Shown piece by piece: positions 50,015 to 58,102 of a stretch of DNA of 64,000 bases. Both the position numbers and the translations under genes were made by a program. Position 1 is the stretch's first letter; the number at the start of each line of letters is the position of its first letter. The DNA comes from JAURVT01 sp049059935 (lineage in GTDB: Bacteria > Actinomycetota > Actinomycetes > Propionibacteriales > Nocardioidaceae): NCBI RefSeq assembly GCF_049059935.1, contig NZ_JBMGQR010000003.1, forward strand, positions 86,313 to 150,312, read 5' to 3'. The notes below the pieces were generated by a model. That model saw nothing but the letters and a program-made list of their open reading frames with translations. It ran no database searches and was not told where the DNA came from.

Positions 50015-50830
50015 TCAGGCGCCGATCTCGATGTGCGCGAAACGGGTCACGGTGACCCCGGCCTCGTCGAGCACGCCCTTGACGTTCTTCTTGTTGTCGG
50101 TCACCGACGGCTGGTCGAGGAGCACGACCTCCTTGAAGAAGCCGTTCAGACGACCCTCGATGATCTTGGGCAGCGCCTGCTCGGGCTTGCCCTCCTCGCG
50201 CGCGGTGGCCTCGGCGATCTCGCGCTCCTTGGCGACGAGGTCGGCCGGCACCTCCTCGCGGGTGAGGTAGCGCGGACGCATCGCGGCGATCTGCATCGCG
50301 GCGCCGCGGGCGGCGGCGGTGTCGTCGCCCTCGAACTGCACGAGCACGCCCACCGCGGGCGGCAGGTCGCTCGCACGGCGGTGCAGGTAGGTGGCGACCT
50401 GGCCGTCGAACGCGGCCACGCGGCCGAGCTCGAGCTTCTCGCCGATGACGGCGGCGAGGTCGGACACGGCCTCGGCGACGGTCTTGCCGGACTTCAGCGT
50501 GGTGGACGCGAAGGCCTCGGCGTCGGCGGGCTTGGCCTCGTCGGCGGCCTGCGCGAGCTCGTTGGCCAGCTCGACGAACTGGTCGTTCTTGGCCACGAAG
50601 TCGGTCTCGGAGTTGAGCTCGACGATCGCGTTGCCGGAGTGGGCGACGAGGCCGGACGAGGCCTCGCGCTCGGCGCCGCGCTTCTCGGCCTTGGCGGCAC
50701 CGGAGATCCGGAGCGCCTCGACGGCCTTGTCCCAGTCGCCGTCGGCCTCGGTCAGGGCCTTCTTGGCGTCCATCATGCCCGCGCCGGTGGCGTCGCGGAG
50801 CTTCTTCACGTCTGCGGCGGTGATCGCCAT
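50015..50830 (-). CDS. tsf: Elongation factor Ts
   Basis: Guanine nucleotide exchange factor for EF-Tu. The 271-residue product has the UBA-like N terminus KKLRDATGAGMMDAKKALTEADGD, the core NSETDFVAKND, and the C-terminal LLDQPSVTDNKKNVKGVLDEAGV. ATG 50830 gives the normal MAITAADVK start. It follows rpsB with a 92-base gap that holds a strong hairpin. Confidence 0.97.
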   Translation of the reverse strand: MAITAADVKKLRDATGAGMMDAKKALTEADGDWDKAVEALRISGAAKAEKRGAEREASSGLVAHSGNAIVELNSETDFVAKNDQFVELANELAQAADEAKPADAEAFASTTLKSGKTVAEAVSDLAAVIGEKLELGRVAAFDGQVATYLHRRASDLPPAVGVLVQFEGDDTAAARGAAMQIAAMRPRYLTREEVPADLVAKEREIAEATAREEGKPEQALPKIIEGRLNGFFKEVVLLDQPSVTDNKKNVKGVLDEAGVTVTRFAHIEIGA

Positions 50831-50883
50831 GGTTCGCCTTCCTCGCATGGGTGCCGACGGTGGTCGGCGTGGGGGTGTGCGGG

Positions 50884-50912
50884 GCGGCCGACGGGGATCA
50901 CCCGCCGGCCGC
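50884..50912 (-). terminator. rpsB-tsf intercistronic hairpin (attenuator-like)
   Basis: GCGGCCGGCGGG and CCCGUCGGCCGC form a 12-pair stem with a five-base loop in the minus-strand RNA, the one mismatch in DNA being a G-U pair only in the transcribed sense. It lies 11 bases after the rpsB stop. A similar partial terminator between rpsB and tsf is known in streptomycetes and would lower tsf expression relative to rpsB. Confidence 0.75.
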
Positions 50913-50922
50913 CTCGTCAGGC

Positions 50923-51939
50923 TCAGGCCTGGGTGGTGTCGCCCTCGGCGGCCGGGGTCTCCTCGGCGGCGGGCGCCTCGGTGTCGGCGGTCGCGGCTGA
51001 GGCGGCGCCGTCGGGCTGCGCGGCGGGCGCCTCGGCGGCGGCGTCGGCGGTCTCGACCGCCTGGCCGGCGGAGGCCTCCGTCGACGCGCCGGTGGCCTCG
51101 GACGCGGGGGCCGGGGCCGTCGCGTCGCCGCCGGTGGCCTGGGTGGCGGCCTGCTCGGCCGCACCGCTGGCGAGCTCGCGCTCCCACTCGGCGAGCGGCT
51201 CGTCGGTCGCGACCTCGGCGCCGGTCGGCGCGTCGGAGCTGCCCGAGCCGCCACGGCCGATGAGGCCCTCGCCGACGGCGTCGGCGATCACGCGGGTGAG
51301 CAGGCCCACCGAGCGGATGGCGTCGTCGTTGCCCGGGATCGGGTAGTCGACGTCGTCGGGGTCGCAGTTGGTGTCGAGGATCGCGATGACCGGGATGCCC
51401 AGCTTCTTGGCCTCGTCGACCGCCAGGTGCTCCTTCTTGGTGTCGATGATCCAGACCGCGGACGGCGTGCGCGTCATGTCGCGGATGCCGCCGAGGGTCT
51501 TGTCGAGCTTGATGTACTCCCGCTTCATCTGCAGGAGCTCCTTCTTGGTGCGGTCGGAGCCGGCGACGTCGTCGAAGTCGACCTCCTCGAGCTCCTTGAG
51601 GCGCTTGATGCGCTCGTGCACCGTCTGGAAGTTGGTGAGCATGCCGCCGAGCCAACGCTGATTGACGTAGGGCATGCCGACGCGCGTCGCCTGCTCGGCG
51701 ATGGCCTCCTGGGCCTGGCGCTTGGTGCCGACGAAAAGCACCTGGCCGCCGCGGGCGACGGTGTTCTTGACGAAGTCGTACCCGCGGTCGATGTAGGCCA
51801 GCGACTGCTGCAGGTCGATGATGTAGATGCCGTTGCGCTCGGTGAAGATGAAGCGCTTCATCTTGGGGTTCCAGCGACGGGTCTGGTGCCCGAAGTGGAC
51901 GCCGCTCTCCAGGAGCTGGCGCATGCTGACGACGGCCAT
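50923..51939 (-). CDS. rpsB: 30S ribosomal protein S2 with acidic Ala-rich tail
   Basis: Ribosomal protein S2. The 338-residue product has the standard core (residues 1-250: LLESGVHFGHQTRRWNPKMKRFIF, LFVGTKRQAQEAI, NQRWLGGMLTNFQT, PSAVWIIDTKKEHLAVDEAKKLGIPV, DTNCDPDDVDYPIPGNDDAIRSV) and then an about 85-residue tail very rich in Ala, Glu, Thr and Gly. Actinobacterial S2 is often extended, but this tail is long. ATG 51939 has a GGAAGGA site. Its leader starts near 52139. Confidence 0.96.
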   Translation of the reverse strand: MAVVSMRQLLESGVHFGHQTRRWNPKMKRFIFTERNGIYIIDLQQSLAYIDRGYDFVKNTVARGGQVLFVGTKRQAQEAIAEQATRVGMPYVNQRWLGGMLTNFQTVHERIKRLKELEEVDFDDVAGSDRTKKELLQMKREYIKLDKTLGGIRDMTRTPSAVWIIDTKKEHLAVDEAKKLGIPVIAILDTNCDPDDVDYPIPGNDDAIRSVGLLTRVIADAVGEGLIGRGGSGSSDAPTGAEVATDEPLAEWERELASGAAEQAATQATGGDATAPAPASEATGASTEASAGQAVETADAAAEAPAAQPDGAASAATADTEAPAAEETPAAEGDTTQA

Positions 51940-52151
51940 GGCCGATCCTTCCGCGTCCGCGGGCGCGCACGCCCGTGGACCTGTGTCCAAGTTGTCGCAC
52001 CGACGGGTTCGCCGGCACCCTGGCGCCCGGTCGCGACCCACCCCCGCGGTGCGGGGGACCTGGATCGCGCCCGTGTTCGCCGGCGGGGCCGGGTCACACG
52101 GAGTGCGGGCGCGCGAAGTCACCTGCCGAAACAGGTGCTGGACTCATCCTA
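51940..52151 (-). promoter_or_regulatory. rpsB promoter and structured leader
   Basis: TAGGAT (52151-52146) gives a start near 52139 and a leader of about 200 bases. It begins with a hairpin, CACCTG with CAGGTG (52120-52137) and a six-base loop, and contains a second, CCCCCGC with GCGGGGG (52041-52057). An S2-responsive autoregulatory leader is plausible, since rpsB operons in other bacteria are controlled this way; no direct evidence here. Confidence 0.5.
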
Positions 52152-52197
52152 TGGCACCGGGCCACGGGGGAGGAAATCCGCTCCCCGCTGCGTGGCC

Positions 52198-52671
52198 TCA
52201 GGCGTTGCGGCCGAACACCTGGACGTAGTAGCGGGTGCCGTCCTTCGACTTCGCGACGCCCACGCCGATGCGGCGGTAGCCCGGGTTGAGGATGTTGGCC
52301 CGGTGTCCCTCGGACTTCATCCAGCCCTTCTTCACGACCTGGCGGCTGGTCCGGTAGCCGACGGCGACGTTCTCGCCGACCGACGACAGCTTGCACTTGC
52401 GCAGCACCTTGCCGATGTCCTGGTGCTTGAGCACCTCGCGGCGGGCGATGCTCCTGGCCCAGCGGTCGGCGTAGCGCTGCACGCAGGTCCCCTTCTTCAG
52501 CTTGACGAGGTCGCGCTTGGAGCGCTCGGCGTTCGTCAGCTTGACCACGGCCTTCTCGGCCTTGCTGCGCGTCGCGGCCGACGCCGACGAGGCGGGCCCG
52601 GCGAGCAGCAGCGTGACGCTGACGAGCATCGCGAGCAGCACGGCCGGCAGGGTCCGGGGCGACGGGGTCAT
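52198..52671 (-). CDS. Secreted CAP/SCP-domain protein
   Basis: A 157-residue secreted protein: signal peptide (about 1-33, LLAMLVSVTLLLAGPASSASA) and a CAP domain (VVKLTNAERSKRDLVKLK, CVQRYADRWARSIARREVLKHQ, SVGENVAVGYRTSRQVVKKGWMKSEGHRANILNPGYRRIGVGV). The ENVA, His of KHQ and SEGHRANIL match the YkwD-like bacterial CAP fold. It has two Cys. Function of bacterial CAP proteins is uncertain. GAGGAG site before ATG 52671; TACGGT near 52738-52733 is a likely -10. Confidence 0.88.
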   Translation of the reverse strand: MTPSPRTLPAVLLAMLVSVTLLLAGPASSASAATRSKAEKAVVKLTNAERSKRDLVKLKKGTCVQRYADRWARSIARREVLKHQDIGKVLRKCKLSSVGENVAVGYRTSRQVVKKGWMKSEGHRANILNPGYRRIGVGVAKSKDGTRYYVQVFGRNA

Positions 52672-52877
52672 GGGGGCTCCTCGGGGGCGGGGCGACGACG
52701 TGACGGTCTCATCCACCTGGACGAGCCACCCGACCGTACCTCCCCACCGGTGCGAGCGACAGCGATTCATCCGGTTCGGGCCACCCGCCGTCCACAGGTC
52801 GCGGCGACGGAGCCGGTCGTCCACAGGTGCGCCGGTGGGCCGTGGCGCCCCGCCCGGCCCCGGGGTTGGCTCGGGCG

Positions 52878-53789
52878 ATGGCCCCCTCTCGTCGCGCGCT
52901 CCTCCCCGTCCTCGTCGTGCTCCTGGCCCTCGTCCCCGCCCGCGCGGTCGCCGGTGACGGGTGGCGGTGGCCACTGGCGCCGACGCCCGAGGTGGTCCGC
53001 GGCTTCGAGGCGCCCGCCGACCGGTACGGGCCGGGTCACCGGGGAGCCGACCTGCTCGGGACGCCCGGCGCGACCGTCCGCGCGGTGGCCGACGGCGTCG
53101 TCCGCCACGTCGGCGTGGTGGCGGGGGTCGCGGTGGTGAGCGTCGACCACGGCGGCGAGATCTCCACCTACCAGCCGGTGGCGGGCGAGGTCGAGGTCGG
53201 CAACCGGGTGGCCGCCGGCGACGCCCTCGGCCGGCTGCTGCTCGTGGGCAGCCACTGCGTGCCGCGCGCCTGCCTGCACCTCGGCCGGCGTATCGGCCGT
53301 GAGTACGCCGACCCGCTCGCGCTGCTTCGGCGTCCGGCGGCGGTGCGCCTGTTCACGCCGACCGGTGCGCTGCCCGTCCCGCCGCTCGACCTCGGCCCCA
53401 CCGGGTCGGGCGAGCTCGGCCGGCCCGCGGAGGGACCGGTCACCTCACCGTTCGGGATGCGCACGCACCCCGTCACCGGCGTGCACAAGCTGCACGACGG
53501 GCTGGACATCGGCGCCCCGTGCGGCGCACCGGTGCGGGCGGCAGCGGACGGCGTCGTCGTCGGACGCACCACCCACCCCGCCTACGGCAACCGGCTGGTC
53601 GTCTCGCACGGCGACGCCCTCACCACCTCCTACAACCACCTGTCGCGCTTCGCCGTCGCCGACGGCACCCGCGTGCGTCGCGGCCAGCTCGTCGGCTCGG
53701 TCGGCACCACCGGCCTGTCGACCGGCTGCCACCTGCACTTCATGGTCACCGTCGACGGCACGGCGCGCGACCCCGCGCGCTGGCTCTGA
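52878..53789 (+). CDS. Secreted protein with two M23 peptidase domains
   Basis: A 303-residue exported protein: signal peptide (about 1-26) then two M23 (LytM) domains. Domain 1 (about 30-150) has HRGAD (His54, Asp58) but its second motif is CLHLG with Cys132 where the first His of HxH is expected, so it is probably inactive. Domain 2 (about 195-303) is complete: HDGLD (His206, Asp210) and CHLHF (His285, His287). ATG 52878 is preferred over an upstream start at 52827. Likely a cell-wall endopeptidase. Divergent from the CAP gene. Confidence 0.9.
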   Translation: MAPSRRALLPVLVVLLALVPARAVAGDGWRWPLAPTPEVVRGFEAPADRYGPGHRGADLLGTPGATVRAVADGVVRHVGVVAGVAVVSVDHGGEISTYQPVAGEVEVGNRVAAGDALGRLLLVGSHCVPRACLHLGRRIGREYADPLALLRRPAAVRLFTPTGALPVPPLDLGPTGSGELGRPAEGPVTSPFGMRTHPVTGVHKLHDGLDIGAPCGAPVRAAADGVVVGRTTHPAYGNRLVVSHGDALTTSYNHLSRFAVADGTRVRRGQLVGSVGTTGLSTGCHLHFMVTVDGTARDPARWL

Positions 53790-53819
53790 TCGCGTGGCAG
53801 GTCCCGAGGGTCTGGGCGT

Positions 53820-53835
53820 GCGCCTGGCCAGGCGC
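53820..53835. terminator. Palindromic terminator between M23 and xerC
   Basis: GCGCCTGGCCAGGCGC is a perfect 16-base palindrome between two convergent genes, about 30 bases after the M23 stop. Confidence 0.6.
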
Positions 53836-53896
53836 GGCGACCGATGGCGAGCTGGGTTCGCTCGGCCAGGTCACCGCAACGCAGCCAGGCGCGTGC

Positions 53897-54847
53897 TCAG
53901 GCCCTCGGGTGGGCTTGGGCGAAGGCCGATCGGAGACGCTCCGAGGAGACGTGGGTGTAGATCTGAGTGGTGGCCAGGGACGCGTGGCCGAGGAGCTCCT
54001 GGACGCTGCGGAGGTCGGCGCCACCCTCGAGCAGGTGGGTGGCGGCGCTGTGACGCAGGCCGTGCGGGCCGACGTCGGGGGTGCCCTCGACGGCACCCAC
54101 CCGCTGGTGCACCAGGGTGCGGACGGCACGAGGATCGATGCGTCCGCCGCGGGCCCCGAGCACGAGGGCCGCGCCGCTGCTGCCGGGCACCGCGAGGGCG
54201 GGGCGCCCGTTGGCCAGCCACGCGTCGAGCGCCCGGGCGGCGGGCTGGCCGAACGGGACGGTCCGCTCCTTGCGCCCCTTGCCGAGCACGCGGACGACGT
54301 TGCGGCCGCGGTCGACGTCGTCGACGTCGAGCGACACCAGCTCGCCGACGCGTATGCCGGTGGCGTAGAGCAGCTCGAGGACCGCGACGTCACGCAGTCC
54401 GAGCGGACCGTCGTCGTCGACGGCCGCGGCGGCCGCCTCGACCACCGCGCGCGCCTCGTCGGCGCGCAGGGCGACGGGCAGGTCGCGCTGCCGGCGGGGT
54501 GTGGCGAGCAGCGCGCCGGCGTCGTGCCCGGCCCGGCCCGTCCGGGCGAGCCACCCGGTGAAGACGCGCGCGCTCGTGGCCCGCCTCGCGAGCGTGGTGC
54601 GGGCGCGCCCGCGGGTCTGCAGGTTGGCCAGCCAGCTGCGCAGCGCCCTCAGGTCCAGAGCCGACGGCTCGTCGATCCCGAGGCGCCCGGCGTGCTCGGC
54701 CAGGGCCGTCAGGTCGGTGACGTAGGCGCGCACCGAGTGCGGGCTGAGGTCGCGCTCGGCGACCAGGTGGCGCTCGTACTCGCCGATGACGCGCGCCCAC
54801 GACTCCCCCACGTCGGGACGACCGGGCGCCTGCTCGTCCTCGGCCAT
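53897..54847 (-). CDS. xerC: Tyrosine recombinase XerC
   Basis: Site-specific recombinase that resolves chromosome dimers at dif together with a second Xer protein. The 316-residue product has a SAM-like N-terminal core-binding domain (YERHLVAERDLSPHSVRAYVTDL) and the catalytic domain with LYATGIRVGEL (Arg), GPHGLRHSAATHLLEGGADLRSVQELLGH (His, Arg, His) and TTQIYTHV (Tyr). All catalytic residues are present. Its setting beside dprA and comM is the conserved housekeeping one, so it is not a phage integrase. Starts 14 bases after the dprA stop. Confidence 0.94.
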   Translation of the reverse strand: MAEDEQAPGRPDVGESWARVIGEYERHLVAERDLSPHSVRAYVTDLTALAEHAGRLGIDEPSALDLRALRSWLANLQTRGRARTTLARRATSARVFTGWLARTGRAGHDAGALLATPRRQRDLPVALRADEARAVVEAAAAAVDDDGPLGLRDVAVLELLYATGIRVGELVSLDVDDVDRGRNVVRVLGKGRKERTVPFGQPAARALDAWLANGRPALAVPGSSGAALVLGARGGRIDPRAVRTLVHQRVGAVEGTPDVGPHGLRHSAATHLLEGGADLRSVQELLGHASLATTQIYTHVSSERLRSAFAQAHPRA

Positions 54848-54861
54848 GGCGTCACTGTCCG

Positions 54862-56037
54862 TCAGCCCACCGGCGGGGACAAGTCGGCACGCCGCGCCAA
54901 CGACCATCGACCGTCGACGACGCCCACCCACCCCTGGGCGAGCAGGTCGTCGAGGACGACGCCGACGTCCTCGGGCCTGGCTCCGAGGTGCCGAGCCAGG
55001 GACACGACGTCCGCACCGTCGCCGGTGGGCACGGCCTCGAGCACCATCCGTGCCCCCGAGGGCAGTGCGTCCAGCGCCGTCGCGGGGGCCGACGCGGGCG
55101 TCGTGTCGAGGGTGCCCACCGGGCTGACCGCCTCGATCACCTCCCGGCCGTTGGTGACGACGATCACCTGTCCCTCGCGCAGCGCCTGGTGCACGCCGAC
55201 CGACGCCCGGCTCGTGACGGGTCCGGGCACGCCCATGGTCACGCGGGCGATCGACGTCGCCCAGTTGAGGGTGTTGAGCGCCCCGCTGCGCCGCGCCGCC
55301 TCGACCACCACGGTGCCCTGCGACAGCGCGGCGATCAGCCGGTTGCGCGAGAGGAACCGTGCCTTGGTGGGGCCCTGACCCGGCAGCTGCTCGCTGACGA
55401 CGGCGCCGGTCTCGGCGACCAGGCCGAGCATGCCGGCGTGCGCCCGCGGGTAGTCGACGTCGACCCCGCAGGCGAGGACCGCCACGGTGGTCCCCCGCAT
55501 CGACATCGCGCCACGGTGGGCGGCGGCGTCGATGCCGAAGGCGGCGCCGCTGACCACGCAGACGCCCGCGTCGGCGAGGTCGGCACCGAGGTCGCCGGCG
55601 ACCTCGGTGCCGTACGTGGTGCCGTCGCGGGCACCGACGACGGCGACCGACCTGGCCACCAGCTCGTCGAGGCGTCCGCCGCGCACCCAGACCCCGAGCG
55701 GGGCGCCCCGCGCACCGTTGACCGGACGCCCGAGATCGAGGTCGTCCAGGCCGGCGGGCCACTCGGCGCCGCCGGGGCACACCCAGCGCAGGCCGCGGCG
55801 GCGGGCGTCGGCGAGGAGGTCGGCCGCGGCGTCAGCCGCTCCGGCGCGCGCCCGCGTCACCCACGGCTCGGGGAGCCCACCCCCGAGCACGATGCCTCCC
55901 GGGAGCGAGCGCCCGGTGACGCACGCCTCGACCACCCGGCCCGCGGGGTGGGTGGAGAGCAGGTCGCACACCCGGGCGTCGCCGGGCTCCACCAGCATCG
56001 ACAGCCGCAGCCGGTCGAGCGCGTCCCGCGCGCTCAT
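54862..56037 (-). CDS. dprA: DNA processing protein DprA (Smf)
   Basis: Single-stranded-DNA-binding protein that loads RecA during transformation; also widespread in non-competent bacteria. The 391-residue product has a variable N-terminal region, the Rossmann-like DprA domain (VAVVGARDGTTYG, VVSGAAFGIDAAAHRGAM, LACGVDVDYPRAH, PTKARFLSRNRLIAALSQGTVVVEA, GALNTLNWA) and a C-terminal winged-helix-like segment. ATG 56037 overlaps the comM stop (ATGA). Confidence 0.94.
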   Translation of the reverse strand: MSARDALDRLRLSMLVEPGDARVCDLLSTHPAGRVVEACVTGRSLPGGIVLGGGLPEPWVTRARAGAADAAADLLADARRRGLRWVCPGGAEWPAGLDDLDLGRPVNGARGAPLGVWVRGGRLDELVARSVAVVGARDGTTYGTEVAGDLGADLADAGVCVVSGAAFGIDAAAHRGAMSMRGTTVAVLACGVDVDYPRAHAGMLGLVAETGAVVSEQLPGQGPTKARFLSRNRLIAALSQGTVVVEAARRSGALNTLNWATSIARVTMGVPGPVTSRASVGVHQALREGQVIVVTNGREVIEAVSPVGTLDTTPASAPATALDALPSGARMVLEAVPTGDGADVVSLARHLGARPEDVGVVLDDLLAQGWVGVVDGRWSLARRADLSPPVG

Positions 56038-57620
56038 GCGGCCGACTCCACGAGCGACACGAGCGCACCCTCGAGCGGCTGCGACCGTCGCAGCGCCAGC
56101 GCCGTGCGCACCTCGGCGATCGTGGGTGCGGGCAGACCCAGCAGGTCGGCGACCGTCCAGGACAGGCGCACCACGCGGTCGGACGAGCGCGGGCTGAGCA
56201 CGTGCCGGCGCACCAGCCTGTCGATCTCGAGGGCACCCACGTCGTCGAGCGGCCAGCGACGGTGCAGGTCGCCGGCGGGCACGTCGCTGTTGGTGCGCCA
56301 CGGCGTGCCGGCGTAGCGGTGGGCCTGACGCTCGCGTGCCAGCGCCACCTGCTCGGCGACGACCTTCGTGGGCACCCCACGCGACAGCGCCGACTCCAGC
56401 TCGCGCCGGCCCGGGCCCGTCACGGTGCGCTGCACGTCGATCCGGTCGCGGATCGGCAGCGCGATCTTGTCCTGGTAGCGGCGCTTGGCCGTCGCCGAGC
56501 ACTCGCAGTCGCTCGCCTGGCCGGAGTCGAAGCCGCACGGGCAGGGGTTGGCGGCGAGCACGAGCTGGAAACGCGCGGGGTACTCGGCGGTGTGCGCGGC
56601 CCGCGACACCGTCACGTGCCCGCTCTCGAGCGGCTGGCGCAGCGCGTTGAGCACGGGTCGCTGGAACTCCGGTGCCTCGTCGAGGAAGAGGATCCCGTGG
56701 TGGGCCAGCGAGAGGGACCCCGGGCGGATGAAGCGCGACCCGCCGCCGACCACCGACGCGGCGCTGGCGGTGTGGTGAGGGTCGACGAACGGCGGCCGCG
56801 TGAGCAGGCCGCCGTCCTCGCTCAGCAGGCCGGCGATCGAGTAGACCGCCGTCGTCTCGAGCGACTGGTCGCGGTCGAGGTCGGGCAGCAGCGCGGGCAT
56901 CCGCTGGGCGAGCATCGTCTTGCCCACGCCGGGAGGCCCGTCCAGCAGGACGTTGTGGCCGCCGGCCGCCGCGACCACGATCGACGCCCGCGCCTCGTGC
57001 TGGCCCACGACGTCGACCAGGTCGAGCGACGCGAGCCGCTCGGCGTGCTGCCACGCCGTGGTGCCGGCCGCCGGCAGCGCCTCGACCTCGGGGTCGTCCG
57101 GCACGGGCTGGCCGGTGAGCACCGCGACGGCGTGCCGCAGCGACCGGACGCCGACGACGGCGAGGTCCTCGACCAGCTCGGCCTCGGGCACGTTGGCCTC
57201 CGGCACGATCACGCGACGGCACCCCGCTGCCGCGCCGGCGAGCGTCGCGGGGAGCACGCCGGTGACCGCCCGCAGCCGCCCGTCGAGCGCGAGCTCACCG
57301 AGCACGAGGGTGCCGTCGAGCGCCGACTGCGGCACCGCCCTGGTGGCCGCGAGCACCGCCAGCGCGATGCCCAGGTCGTAGTGCACGCCCATCTTGGGCA
57401 GGACGGTCGGCGACAGGTTGACCGTCACCTTGCGGTCGGGCCACTGGCAGCCCGAGTTGGTCACCGCGGCGCGGCAGCGGTCGCGCGCCTCGGACAGCGA
57501 GGCGTCGGGCAGGCCGACGAGGGTGATCTTGGGCAGCCCCGGGGCGACGTCGACCTCGATCTCGACCAGCCGCCCGCGCATCCCGTCGAGCGTGGCCGAG
57601 CGCGTACGTGCGCCGGACAC
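56034..57620 (-). CDS. comM: ComM/YifB-family AAA+ ATPase
   Basis: Mg-chelatase-like ATPase; in Vibrio ComM is a branch-migration helicase. The 528-residue product has an N-terminal Lon-protease-like domain (MRGRLVEIEVDVAPGLPKITLVGLPDA), Walker A GPPGVGKTMLAQRMPALLPDL, Walker B HHGILFLDEAPEF, ANPCPCGFDSGQASDCECS (a likely Zn site with four Cys) and the arginine finger region RIDVQRTV. GTG 57620 is one base after the yraN stop. Confidence 0.95.
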   Translation of the reverse strand: MSGARTRSATLDGMRGRLVEIEVDVAPGLPKITLVGLPDASLSEARDRCRAAVTNSGCQWPDRKVTVNLSPTVLPKMGVHYDLGIALAVLAATRAVPQSALDGTLVLGELALDGRLRAVTGVLPATLAGAAAGCRRVIVPEANVPEAELVEDLAVVGVRSLRHAVAVLTGQPVPDDPEVEALPAAGTTAWQHAERLASLDLVDVVGQHEARASIVVAAAGGHNVLLDGPPGVGKTMLAQRMPALLPDLDRDQSLETTAVYSIAGLLSEDGGLLTRPPFVDPHHTASAASVVGGGSRFIRPGSLSLAHHGILFLDEAPEFQRPVLNALRQPLESGHVTVSRAAHTAEYPARFQLVLAANPCPCGFDSGQASDCECSATAKRRYQDKIALPIRDRIDVQRTVTGPGRRELESALSRGVPTKVVAEQVALARERQAHRYAGTPWRTNSDVPAGDLHRRWPLDDVGALEIDRLVRRHVLSPRSSDRVVRLSWTVADLLGLPAPTIAEVRTALALRRSQPLEGALVSLVESAA

Positions 57621-57621
57621 C

Positions 57622-57990
57622 TCAGCACACCCCCGTGACGCGCTCGACGTGGGCGCGTCCGCGTGAGGGCACGACGACGCCGACGACGTCGATGCGCACG
57701 GCCTCGTGCAGCATCGGGTTGGCCTCGAGCCACGCCGCGGCGAGGCGACGGAGCCGAGACGCCTTCTGCGGGGTCACCGCCTCGAACGGCGATCCCTGCG
57801 CGCGCGAGCGCCGGGTCTTGACCTCGCAGACGACCACGGTGCCGCCGTCGAGCGCGACGACGTCGACCTCGCCGTGCCGGCACCGCCAGTTGCGTGCGAG
57901 CACGCGCATGCCCGCCTGCTCGAGATGGGCGACGGCGACGTCCTCGCCGTACCTGCCCACCGCGTCCTTCTGTGCCTGGGTCGAGCCCAC
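57622..57990 (-). CDS. YraN/UPF0102 putative nuclease-fold protein
   Basis: A 122-residue UPF0102 protein with a PD-(D/E)xK-like fold: GRYGEDVAVAHLEQAGMRVLARNWRCRHGEVDVVALDG (GEVDVV holds Glu and Asp) and VVVCEVKTRRSRAQGSPFEAVTPQKASRLRRLA (ExK). The catalytic pattern D-(x)n-ExK is intact, so it may be a nuclease, although the family function is not settled. GTG 57990 is chosen because GGAGG lies eight bases upstream; a longer frame to 58011 lacks that site. Confidence 0.9.
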   Translation of the reverse strand: MGSTQAQKDAVGRYGEDVAVAHLEQAGMRVLARNWRCRHGEVDVVALDGGTVVVCEVKTRRSRAQGSPFEAVTPQKASRLRRLAAAWLEANPMLHEAVRIDVVGVVVPSRGRAHVERVTGVC

Positions 57991-58102
57991 GACGACCACC
58001 TCCGCAGGCACTGTGGTGCCGCGGGAAGGGCGCGAACCAGGTCGGTCGCACGGATGTGGACGGATGCCTCGGGGTCCACCGCCTGTGGACGCGGAGCGGG
58101 CT

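Noticed and set aside
53897..54847. Possible phage integrase
   Set aside because: Gene order comM-dprA-xerC and absence of any phage or attachment-site context indicate housekeeping XerC.
54862..58011. Natural competence locus
   Set aside because: dprA, comM and yraN are common in non-competent actinobacteria and no comEA/comEC or pilus genes are in the window.
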